Assembly (NCBI RefSeq): GCF_000526315.1
Contig: NZ_JAFV01000001.1
Coordinates: forward strand, 1,736,001-1,800,000
Length of the DNA: 64,000 nucleotides
Source of the DNA: Methylopila sp. 73B
GTDB taxonomy: Bacteria > Pseudomonadota > Alphaproteobacteria > Rhizobiales > Methylopilaceae
Direction: 5' to 3'
In this document: positions 49,251 to 57,094 of the stretch, piece after piece
Position numbering within the stretch: the first letter of the stretch is position 1
Layout of the letters: each line of letters starts with the position of its first letter
The notes under the pieces: generated by a model
Told to the model about the DNA's origin: nothing
Database searches by the model: none
The model's input: only the letters and a program-made list of their open reading frames with translations
Made by a program: the position numbers and the translations under genes

Positions 49251-50177
49251 TCAGCGCCGAACTTTGAGGGTGAAGAGGCCCTGCGGCCGCAGCATCAGGA
49301 TGGCGACGACGGTCAGCAGCGTGATGACCTTGGCCATCGAGCCGGACAGGAAGAATTCGAGCGTCGACTGCGTCTGCGAGATCGAGAAGGCCGAGGCGAT
49401 GGTGCCGAGCAGGCTGGTCGCGCCGCCGAAGACCACGATCAGGAAGGTGTCGACGATGTAGAGCTGGCCGGAGGTCGGGCCGGTCGAGCCGATCATCGTG
49501 AAGGCGGAGCCGGCGACGCCCGCGATGCCGCAGCCGAGCCCGAAGGTCAGGCGGTCGACCTTCTCGGTGTCGATGCCGACGGCGCCGGCCATAACCCGGT
49601 TCTGCACCACGGCGCGGACCTGCTGGCCCCAGCGCGACTTGTACATGAGCAGCGCGACCGTGACGGTGATCAGCGTCGTCAGGCACATGACGAAGACGCC
49701 GTTGATCGGCACTTCGATGGTGTCGGTGAGCGGCAGCGAGCCCAGCAGCCAGTCCGGCAGCACCACGCCGACCTCGCGCGGGCCGAACACGGAACGGTAG
49801 GTCTGCTGAAGAATAAGGCTGAGGCCCCACGTCGCCAGCAGCGTGTCGAGCGGCCGCTTGTAGAGCCGCTTGATCAGGGTCCACTCCACCAGCATCCCGA
49901 GCGACCCGGACGCGACGAAGGCGAGCGCCATGGCGACAAAGAAGTAGGCGGGGAACAGCGAGGGCAGCTGAGCCTGGAAGAATTCCGAGCAGAAGTAGGT
50001 GACGTAGGCCCCGAGGATCATGAACTCGCCGTGAGCCATGTTGATCACGCCCATCTGCCCGAAGATGATCGCGAGACCCAGCGCCATCAGGACGTAGACG
50101 GAGAACAGGATCAGGCCGGCGAAGCCCTGCATCGCGAAGATCGAGCCGAGATCGCCAAGAGAGTAGTCGCCGAACAT
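49251..50177 (-). CDS. urtB: Urea/amide ABC transporter permease UrtB
   Basis: 308 residues from MFGDYSLGDLGSIFAMQGFA, behind GGAG; a start 29 codons upstream lies in the palindromic repeat and is rejected. LivH-like permease with IIFGQMGVINMAHGEFMILG, WGLSLILQQTYRSVFGPREV and VVFGGATSLLGTIASAFSIS. About eight helices. E. coli-type UrtB is longer (about 500 residues) because of an N-terminal periplasmic part; the short form is seen in formamide/urea clusters such as this. Confidence 0.92.
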   Translation of the reverse strand: MFGDYSLGDLGSIFAMQGFAGLILFSVYVLMALGLAIIFGQMGVINMAHGEFMILGAYVTYFCSEFFQAQLPSLFPAYFFVAMALAFVASGSLGMLVEWTLIKRLYKRPLDTLLATWGLSLILQQTYRSVFGPREVGVVLPDWLLGSLPLTDTIEVPINGVFVMCLTTLITVTVALLMYKSRWGQQVRAVVQNRVMAGAVGIDTEKVDRLTFGLGCGIAGVAGSAFTMIGSTGPTSGQLYIVDTFLIVVFGGATSLLGTIASAFSISQTQSTLEFFLSGSMAKVITLLTVVAILMLRPQGLFTLKVRR

Positions 50178-50209
50178 GCCATGGTCTCCAGTCCCGATGG
50201 GAAGAAAGG

Positions 50210-50325
50210 CGTCATCCCGGACGGCCGAGGCCGAGCCGGGATCGTCGTCCGGAAAGCCCTTCATCGAAGGGCGCCATGTTCGGAGAACGATCCCGGCTCT
50301 GCGCTGCGCTTCGGCCGGGATGACG
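50210..50325. repeat. Palindromic intergenic repeat, family 1 (copy 3)
   Basis: Starts CGTCATCCCGGACGGCCGAG, contains GAGCCGGGATCG and CGATCCCGGCTC in inverted order, and ends GGCCGGGATGACG. Lies between urtA and urtB inside the transporter operon. Confidence 0.75.
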
Positions 50326-50350
50326 CGTGTCGTCGATCGGCCTCAGCCGA

Positions 50351-51613
50351 TCACTGGTAGCCCTTCGGGAAGGGGTTCGGCTCGATGAGCTCGGGGCTCT
50401 CGTAGACCACCTTGAACTGGCCATCCTTCTGGGCGAGGCCGACGCGGGTCTTGGACCAGAGGTGGTGGTTCGCGTGGACCTTGACGTAGCCTTCCGGCGC
50501 CTTGGTGAACTCGATGCCCTCCGAGGCCACGGCGATCTTGTCGACGTCGAAGGAGCCCGCCTTCTCGACGGTCATCTTCCAGATCCACGGGCCGAGATAG
50601 GCGGCCTGCGTCACGTCGCCGATGACGGTCTTCTCGCCCCACATCTTCTTGAACGCCGCGACGAACTCCTTGTTGTTCGGGTTGTCGAGCGACTGGAAGT
50701 ACTTCATGCAGGAGTAGGCGCCGGCGATGTTGTCGCCGCCGATGCCGTCGATCTCGTCCTCGGTGACCGAGATCGTGATCAGGGTCTGCTTCTCGAGGTT
50801 GATGCCGGCGGCCTTCAGCTGCTTGTAGAACGCCACGTTCGACCCGCCGACCACGTCGGTGAAGATCACGTCCGGCTTGGTCAGCTTCAGCTTGTTGATG
50901 ACGGAGTTGAACTGGGTGTGGCCGAGCGGGAAGTACTCTTCGCCGACGACCTTGGTGCCCTTCAGGAAGTTTTCGATGTGCTTGCGCGCGATCTTGTTCG
51001 ACGTGCGCGGCCAGATGTAGTCCGAGCCGATGAAGTAGAAGGTCTTGGCGCCCTTCTCCTTGACGACCCAGTTCAGCGACTCGAGGATCTGCTGGGTGGC
51101 TTCCTGGCCGGTGTAGATGACGTTCTTCGACTGCTCGAGGCCCTCGTAGAAGGTCGGATAGTACAGCATGCCGTTGTACTGCTCGATCACCGGCAGCACG
51201 GCCTTGCGCGAGGCCGAGGTCCAGCAGCCCATGATGGCCGCGACCTTGTCCTGCACGAGCAGCTTCTTGGCCTTCTCGGCGAAGGTCGGCCAGTCGGACG
51301 CGCCGTCTTCCTGGATGAACTTGATCTTGCGGCCGAGCACGCCGCCCATCTCGTTGATCTGCGCGATCGCGAGCTTCTCAGCCTGGATCGAGCCGGTCTC
51401 CGAGATCGCCATCGTGCCGGTGGCGGAATGCAGGATGCCGACCGTCACCTCGGTGTCCGTCACCGCGAGGCCGGTGGTGTTGACCGCCGCCGTCGCCGGC
51501 GTCTGCGCGAACGCCGTCTTCGGCATCATCCCGGCGAAAGGCGCCGCCGCCATGCCCATCAAGAGCTTGCGGCGGAGCGGCGAATGAAATCCCGTCTTGT
51601 CGTCGCGCGACAT
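50351..51613 (-). CDS. urtA: Urea/amide ABC transporter substrate-binding protein UrtA
   Basis: 420 residues, periplasmic. The N terminus has SPLRRKLLMGMAAAPFAG and a cleavage-type site TAFAQ near residue 36, a twin-arginine-like signal. The mature part has VTVGILHSATGTMAISETG, AIMGCWTSASRKAVLPVIEQ and QFNSVINKLKLTKPDVIFTD, the UrtA/FmdD type. In Methylophilus the orthologous importer takes up short-chain amides and urea. First gene of the operon, divergent from the sensor kinase. Confidence 0.94.
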   Translation of the reverse strand: MSRDDKTGFHSPLRRKLLMGMAAAPFAGMMPKTAFAQTPATAAVNTTGLAVTDTEVTVGILHSATGTMAISETGSIQAEKLAIAQINEMGGVLGRKIKFIQEDGASDWPTFAEKAKKLLVQDKVAAIMGCWTSASRKAVLPVIEQYNGMLYYPTFYEGLEQSKNVIYTGQEATQQILESLNWVVKEKGAKTFYFIGSDYIWPRTSNKIARKHIENFLKGTKVVGEEYFPLGHTQFNSVINKLKLTKPDVIFTDVVGGSNVAFYKQLKAAGINLEKQTLITISVTEDEIDGIGGDNIAGAYSCMKYFQSLDNPNNKEFVAAFKKMWGEKTVIGDVTQAAYLGPWIWKMTVEKAGSFDVDKIAVASEGIEFTKAPEGYVKVHANHHLWSKTRVGLAQKDGQFKVVYESPELIEPNPFPKGYQ

Positions 51614-51693
51614 CAGCGTCTCCGTCAGTCACCCGGCTCGTCGGCGAGCCCCCGAATGCCGGAGAGACTGCGGTTTGTTTCGCAGCGCAGCAT

Positions 51694-51711
51694 ATACGTC
51701 GGTTGACGTAT
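51694..51711. promoter_or_regulatory. Perfect 7+7 inverted repeat in the urtA/kinase divergent region
   Basis: ATACGTC, spacer GGTT, GACGTAT: a perfect dyad, 83 nt before the urtA start and 170 nt before the kinase start. It is the most symmetric and AT-containing element of the gap, and overlaps a TATATG sequence on the urtA strand. A likely operator, possibly for the LuxR-type regulator encoded nearby (inference). Confidence 0.5.
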
Positions 51712-51880
51712 GTCGGTCGCGCCGCGGCCGGCCCTAGGCTGCCCGACGCTTGTCCGCCGCTCCCATCATTGGGACTTGATCAGGACGGCCAATTTCTTGC
51801 ATGCCACGTTCGGACGTCGGCCTGGGCCCGGCGACGAAGGGATGCACAAGCGACATGGCCATCGGCCCCAGGCGGACGGC

Positions 51881-54800
51881 ATGACCGGGCGGCAGCGCAT
51901 CGTGCCTGCGCGGCGCCAATACAACCAGTGGGTCGCCGACGAGACGCTCGAGGATTACGCGCTCCGCTTCACCGCGAAGAGCGCGCGCCGTTGGTCCGCC
52001 GTTCGCGTCGGCAACACCGCGCTCGGCGCCGTGTCGTTCCTCGCGCTCGAGGCGATCGGCGGCGCCATCACGCTAAGCTACGGCTTCGACAACGCGGTCG
52101 TCGCGACGCTGGTCGTCAGCGCGCTGCTGCTGCTGACCGGCCTTCCCATCGCCTATTACGCCGCCCGCGACGGAGTCGACATCGACCTGCTCACCCGCGG
52201 CGCCGGCTTCGGCTACGTCGGCTCGACCGTGACGTCGCTGATCTACGCCTCCTTCACCTTCCTGCTGTTCGCGATCGAAGCCGTGATCATGGCTCTCGCG
52301 CTCGAGCTCTGCCTCGGGGTGCCGCTCGCGCTGGGCTACGTCATCAGCGCCCTCGTGGTGCTGCCGATCGTCACGCACGGCATCAACTGGATCAGCCGCT
52401 TCCAGCTCTGGACCCAGCCGATCTGGCTCGTGCTGCACCTGACGCCGATCGTGTTCATCGCCTTTCAGGACACCTCGGCCTTCGCCGACTGGACCGCGTT
52501 CCAGGGGACAAGCCCGAACGGCGGGACGCTGAACCTCATCGCCTTCGGCGCGGCGAGCTCCGTGGTGTTCGCGCTAATCGCGCAGATCGGCGAGCAGGTC
52601 GACATCCTGCGGTTCATGCCTGCGAAGACGCGCGAGAACCGGCTGGCGTGGTGGTCGTCCCTGCTCGCCTCCGGCGCCGGCTGGATCGTGCCCGGCGCGC
52701 TCAAGCTGCTGCTGGGCTCGTTCCTCGCCGTGCTCGCGCTCAACCACGGCGTGCCGGCCGAGCGCGCGAGCGAACCGACGCAGATGTACGACGTCGCCTT
52801 CGGCTACGTGACCTCGTCGCCGCAATTCGCGCTGGCGCTCACCGGCGTCTTCGTCGTGCTGTCTCAGCTCAAGATCAACGTGACCAACGCCTACGCCGGC
52901 TCGATCGCCTGGTCGAACTTCTTCTCGCGGCTGACGCACGCCCATCCCGGACGAATCGTCTGGCTGGTGTTCAACGTCGCCATCGCCCTCATCCTGATGG
53001 AGGCGGGCATCTACAAGACGCTCGAGCACACGCTCGGGCTCTACTCGATCGTCGCCGTCGCCTGGGTCGGCGCGCTGGTGGCCGATCTCGCCGTGAACAA
53101 GCCGCTTGGCCTCTCGCCGCCGCGAATCGAGTTCAAGCGCGCGCACCTCTACGACGTCAACCCGGTCGGCGTCGGCGCCATGGCGCTCGCGACCCTCGCC
53201 GCCTTCCTGGCCTATTCCGGCGCCTGCGGTCCTACCGCAAAGGCGCTCGCGCCCTTTGTCGCCCTCGGCGTCGCCTTCGTGACGGCGCCCGCGATCGCGA
53301 TCGCGACCCGCGGCAAGTTCTATCTCGCCCGCAAGCCGCGGGCGCACTGGCGCCTCCAGCCGACGCTGCGCTGCTCGATCTGCGAGCACGGCTTCGAGTC
53401 CGAGGACATGGCGCATTGCCCGGTCTATTCCGGCCCGATCTGCTCGCTTTGCTGCTCGCTGGACGCGCGCTGCCGCGACGGCTGCAAGCCGCACGCCCGC
53501 CTCTCCAGCCAGGTGGTGGGCGCCTTGACCGCGGTGCTCCCCGCCTGGGCGGTCGGGGGCCTGAACTCGCGCGCCGGGCACTACGTCGGCGTGATGACGC
53601 TGCTGGGCGGCGCGCTCACGCTGGTGCTGCTCATCGTCTACGTCCAAGCGGCGGCCGAGGCGCCCGAGCAGACCACCGTGATCGCCGGCGCGCTCTCCGC
53701 CGTCTTCCTGATCCTCATGATGATCGCCGGCATCGCCGCCTGGCTGTTCGTGCTGGCGCATGAAAGCCGGGAGATCGCGCAGGACGAGTCGGGCCGCCAG
53801 ACGGCGCTCCTGATGAAGGAGATCGAGGCCCACAAGCGCACCGACGCCGCGCTCCAGCGGGCGAAGGAGGTGGCGGAGGCCGCAAACGTCGCCAAGAGCC
53901 GCTATGTGGTGGGCATCAGCCACGAACTGCGGACGCCGCTCAACGCCGTCATGGGCTACGCCCAGCTGCTCGACAACGACGAGACGCTGCCCCCCCGCGG
54001 CCAGAAGGGGGTGCGGGTCATCCGGCGCTCAGCCGAGCACCTGTCCGGCCTGATCGACGGCCTGCTTGACATCTCGAAGGTCGAAGCCGGCCGGCTGGAG
54101 CTCGCCCGCAACGAGGTGCGAACCCGCGACTTCCTCGACCAGCTCGCCGACATGTTCCGCCTCCAAGCCAACGCCAAGGGCCTCGAGTTCCGGTTCGACG
54201 GCGCCGAGCGCCTGCCCGCGGTGGTGCGCTGCGACGAGAAGCGCGTCCGGCAGATCCTGATCAACCTGCTGTCGAACGCCGTGAAGTTCACCGACGCGGG
54301 CCATGTGGCGCTGCGCGTCTCCTACCGCAGCCAGATCGCGGAATTCGCCGTCACCGACACGGGCGCAGGCATCCGCGACTCGGATCGCCAGCGGATCTTC
54401 GAGCCGTTCGAGCGGGGCGAGGCGACGCGCGCCAAGCTCCAGCCGGGGATGGGGCTAGGGCTCACGATCACGAAGCTGCTGGTCGAGATCATGGGCGGCG
54501 ACCTCGTGCTGGAAAGCGTCGAGGGCGCGGGCAGCACCTTCCGGGTGAAGCTGATGCTCTCCCAGGTCGCCGCGCCGCGCCCCTCCCCCGCCCCGCAGGC
54601 GCGCGTGGTCGGCTACGAAGGGCCGCGCAAGCTGGTGCTTGTGATCGACGACGACGCCGACCACCGCGAGCTGATGCGCGAGGCCCTGGAGCCGATCGGC
54701 TTCAACGTGATCGCGGCGCCGGACGGCGTGGCCGCCCTGACGTTGGTCGACGAATGCCGGCCGGACCTGTTCCTGCTCGACGTCTCGATGCCCGGCATGT

Positions 54801-55252
54801 CGGGCTGGGACGTCGCCCGCAGGCTGCGGGAAACCGGGCATGCGGCGCCGATCCTCATGATGTCGGCGAACATCGGGGACTTCGCGTCGAAGGCCGTCGA
54901 AACGCCGGACCATGACGGCGCCCTGCCGAAGCCTTGCGACCTCGGCGCCCTGCTTCGCCAGATCGAGACGCTGCTTGGCCTCGTCTTCGTCTACGACGCG
55001 CCGCTTCCGGCCGCGCCCCCGGTCCGGGCGAAGCCCGAGTTGCCCGGCTCCCGGCATGTGGGCGACCTGCGGAGGCTCGGCGAGATGGGCTACGTCCGCG
55101 GGATCGAGGCCAAGCTCACGGAGCTCGAGCAGACCGAACCCGAGGCGGCGCCCTTCGTCGCCGAGGCGCGGGAGCGGCTCCGGGCGTTCGACATGAACGG
55201 CTACATGGCCCTGCTCGGGACCCGCGCGCCGGAGGAGACCGCCGATGGCTGA
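51881..55252 (+). CDS. NCS1-transporter/histidine kinase/receiver fusion protein
   Basis: 1123 residues from MTGRQRIVPARRQYNQWVAD; earlier in-frame starts have poor ribosome sites. Residues about 10-480 form a 12-helix NCS1 (nucleobase/allantoin-type) transporter domain. Residues 498-535 carry eight cysteines in the pattern CxxC-x11-C-x7-CxxCC-x5-C-x3-C. Further helices (about 545-635) lead to a coiled linker, then HisKA with H681 (GISHELRTPLNAVMGYAQLL), the ATPase N-box (N799 in NLLSNAVKF) and glycine boxes, and a receiver domain with D967 (LLDVSMPGMSGWD). The C-terminal ~110 residues are of unknown type. A hybrid sensor whose input is a transporter fold. It overlaps the response regulator gene by 8 nt and is divergent from urtA. 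Confidence 0.9.
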   Translation: MTGRQRIVPARRQYNQWVADETLEDYALRFTAKSARRWSAVRVGNTALGAVSFLALEAIGGAITLSYGFDNAVVATLVVSALLLLTGLPIAYYAARDGVDIDLLTRGAGFGYVGSTVTSLIYASFTFLLFAIEAVIMALALELCLGVPLALGYVISALVVLPIVTHGINWISRFQLWTQPIWLVLHLTPIVFIAFQDTSAFADWTAFQGTSPNGGTLNLIAFGAASSVVFALIAQIGEQVDILRFMPAKTRENRLAWWSSLLASGAGWIVPGALKLLLGSFLAVLALNHGVPAERASEPTQMYDVAFGYVTSSPQFALALTGVFVVLSQLKINVTNAYAGSIAWSNFFSRLTHAHPGRIVWLVFNVAIALILMEAGIYKTLEHTLGLYSIVAVAWVGALVADLAVNKPLGLSPPRIEFKRAHLYDVNPVGVGAMALATLAAFLAYSGACGPTAKALAPFVALGVAFVTAPAIAIATRGKFYLARKPRAHWRLQPTLRCSICEHGFESEDMAHCPVYSGPICSLCCSLDARCRDGCKPHARLSSQVVGALTAVLPAWAVGGLNSRAGHYVGVMTLLGGALTLVLLIVYVQAAAEAPEQTTVIAGALSAVFLILMMIAGIAAWLFVLAHESREIAQDESGRQTALLMKEIEAHKRTDAALQRAKEVAEAANVAKSRYVVGISHELRTPLNAVMGYAQLLDNDETLPPRGQKGVRVIRRSAEHLSGLIDGLLDISKVEAGRLELARNEVRTRDFLDQLADMFRLQANAKGLEFRFDGAERLPAVVRCDEKRVRQILINLLSNAVKFTDAGHVALRVSYRSQIAEFAVTDTGAGIRDSDRQRIFEPFERGEATRAKLQPGMGLGLTITKLLVEIMGGDLVLESVEGAGSTFRVKLMLSQVAAPRPSPAPQARVVGYEGPRKLVLVIDDDADHRELMREALEPIGFNVIAAPDGVAALTLVDECRPDLFLLDVSMPGMSGWDVARRLRETGHAAPILMMSANIGDFASKAVETPDHDGALPKPCDLGALLRQIETLLGLVFVYDAPLPAAPPVRAKPELPGSRHVGDLRRLGEMGYVRGIEAKLTELEQTEPEAAPFVAEARERLRAFDMNGYMALLGTRAPEETADG

Positions 55253-56156
55253 GGGCGCGCCCGTCGTCGTGCTGGTCGTCGACGACAGTCCGGAGACGCT
55301 CGGGATGCTCACCGAGGCGCTCGAGCGCGCCTCGTGGACGGTGCTGGTCGCGCCCGGCGGCGCGGAGGCCCTGCGCGTGGTCGACCGCGTGACCCCCGAC
55401 GTGGTGTTGATGGACGCGGTGATGCCGGAGATGGACGGCTTCGAGGCCTGCCGGCGCCTGAAGCGGCGGCCAGACATGGCGCATGTCCCGGTGATCTTCA
55501 TGACCGGCCTGCGCGAGACCGGCCACATCGTCCAGGGGCTAGAGGCGGGCGGAGTCGACTATGTCGCCAAGCCCGTGGCGCTGGACGAGATGATGGCGCG
55601 CATCCGCGTCCACATCGGCAACGCGCGGCTCTCCAGCAGCGCCCGGGCGGCGCTCGACACTACGGGACGCTATCTGCTGGCGGCAGGGGAAGACGGCCGG
55701 CTGCGCTGGGCTACGCCTCAGGCGGGGCGGCTGCTGGCCCGCGCCTTCTCGGGGTTCGACCAGGATTCGTTCGATCTACCGGAGCCGGTGCGAGCCTGGC
55801 TGGCGGCGCGCGTCACGGGTCGGACAGAGCAGCCCTCGACGCCGCTGTCCGGGGACGGCCCGGCTCAGCTTACGCTCGCTTTCGTTGGGCGCACCGAACG
55901 CGGCGAGACGCTGCTGCGGGTGACCGAGGAGGCGCCGTCGGGGGAGTGGCCGACGCTGCGCGAAAAGCTCGGCCTCACCGCCCGCGAGGCCGAGGTGCTG
56001 CTCTGGATCGCGCGCGGAAAGGCCAACCGCGATATCGCCGAGATTCTCGGCATGAGCCCGCGCACGGTGAACAAGCACCTCGAGCAGATCTACGTGAAGC
56101 TCGGAGTGGAGAACCGCGCCGGCGCCGCTGCGATCGCCGTCCGCACGCTGGGCTGA
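55245..56156 (+). CDS. Response regulator, receiver plus LuxR-type HTH
   Basis: 303 residues. Receiver domain (1-125) with D13, D14, phospho-acceptor D57 (VVLMDAVMPEMDG), T87 and K109. A middle stretch of about 100 residues of unclear fold follows, then a LuxR/FixJ HTH (about 240-300: LTAREAEVLLWIARGKANRD, SPRTVNKHLEQIYVKLGVEN). It overlaps the kinase gene by 8 nt, so the two are a cognate pair in all likelihood. Target unknown; the divergent urt-fmd operon is the natural candidate. Confidence 0.93.
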   Translation: MAEGAPVVVLVVDDSPETLGMLTEALERASWTVLVAPGGAEALRVVDRVTPDVVLMDAVMPEMDGFEACRRLKRRPDMAHVPVIFMTGLRETGHIVQGLEAGGVDYVAKPVALDEMMARIRVHIGNARLSSSARAALDTTGRYLLAAGEDGRLRWATPQAGRLLARAFSGFDQDSFDLPEPVRAWLAARVTGRTEQPSTPLSGDGPAQLTLAFVGRTERGETLLRVTEEAPSGEWPTLREKLGLTAREAEVLLWIARGKANRDIAEILGMSPRTVNKHLEQIYVKLGVENRAGAAAIAVRTLG

Positions 56157-56289
56157 CACGTGGCGGAAAGGACCCGGCCTTCGACGAGCTCGAAGCCGTG
56201 CTCCGCCGATTTGCGAGGACCGCGCTGGCGATCCGCATCAACGGCCTGATTGCGCTCGCAGACGTCGGACTGGGCCCGGGCCCCCGGCC

Positions 56290-56508
56290 TCACCCCTCCG
56301 AGCGTTCACGGTCCAGCGTCTCGATGTCCGGGGACGCGACGCCGTCATCGTTCGGCGTCGGCCCCGCGGCGATCTTGTGCCCGGTCTGCTCGGCCGCGAT
56401 CCCCGCCGCCTCCCGCGACGCGTAGACTTCGCCGGACGGCACGTCGCCGAACCGGTAGGACCAACGGCCTCCCTCGACCTCGAAAAGTTCGTAGTTTGGA
56501 TCTGACAT
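56290..56508 (-). CDS. Small 72-residue protein with stress-type promoter
   Basis: Starts MSDPNYELFEVEGGRWSYRF; the core (about 5-45) has an alternating beta/helix appearance (GDVPSGEVYASREAAGIAAE) reminiscent of DUF2188-like small proteins; the tail is acidic. No Cys, no membrane helix. An excellent ribosome site AAAGGAGAG precedes the ATG, and a GGAAC-N16-CGTT element lies directly upstream. It converges with the response regulator gene. Function unknown; the promoter suggests a general stress protein. Confidence 0.75.
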   Translation of the reverse strand: MSDPNYELFEVEGGRWSYRFGDVPSGEVYASREAAGIAAEQTGHKIAAGPTPNDDGVASPDIETLDRERSEG

Positions 56509-56528
56509 GGCGCTCTCCTTTGAAGGAG

Positions 56529-56553
56529 AACGGCTCCTGCGGCGCTATGTTCC
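56529..56553 (-). promoter_or_regulatory. EcfG-type (general stress response) promoter
   Basis: On the minus strand GGAAC (56549-56553), exactly 16 nt, CGTT (56529-56532). This equals the consensus of alphaproteobacterial EcfG-dependent promoters (GGAAC-N16/17-CGTT). It lies 21 nt before the start codon of the 72-residue gene, leaving a short leader with the ribosome site. The further stretch 56554-56838 up to tRNA-Asp shows no supportable gene. Confidence 0.7.
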
Positions 56554-56838
56554 GGCGACGCGGGGCAAGTCCCGTCAGATCTCTCGGACCTGCTCGTCGG
56601 CCTTCGCGCAGCCTCGCCCTTCGGTAAACCCGCATCGGCCGAGGCCCTGAAAGGGCCTCGCGCCCGACCTGCGAGCGGTCCATCCTGCCGTCGACCCGCG
56701 ACCGGAGACAGTCGACGCCGCCCGCGGTCTTGGCCGTGAGCGCCTTCCATCGGAACACCAAACCGGGAGAGATAAAACTCGGGGATGTGGGACGTTGAAA
56801 CTCTCGGCCGCCTGTCACGCGGTGTGTCGAGAGATACT

Positions 56839-56915
<77 letters not shown>

Positions 56916-57060
56916 AAATCGGGGCGCGCCCCGATCAAGTGAGGCGGTTGGTACGGGACCCCGCCGAGGCTGTCAAGCAGCCCCGGAACGGTTTTGCGTC
57001 GGGGCTGGGGAAAAGGTCGGCGCGGTTTTCGAAGCCTTCGCGCTCGGGCTGAGCCGAACG

Positions 57061-57090
57061 AAAAAGGGCCCGGCGTCGGCCGGGCCCTTT
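57061..57090 (-). terminator. Rho-independent terminator after the DAHP synthase gene
   Basis: On the minus strand AAAGGGCCCGGC, loop CGAC, GCCGGGCCCTTT followed by two further T: a 12-bp stem with a T-run, 4 nt after the stop at 57095. Confidence 0.92.
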
Positions 57091-57094
57091 GGTC

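Noticed and set aside
51646-51662. Possible sigma-54 promoter (GG-N10-GC) before urtA
   Set aside because: Only the four core bases match; the surrounding bases fit TGGCAC-N5-TTGCA poorly, and such spacing is common by chance in GC-rich DNA.
56554-56838. Arg-rich minus-strand frame between tRNA-Asp and the 72-residue gene, considered as a gene remnant or integration scar
   Set aside because: No recognisable domain, no ribosome site, no integrase and no repeated tRNA end nearby.
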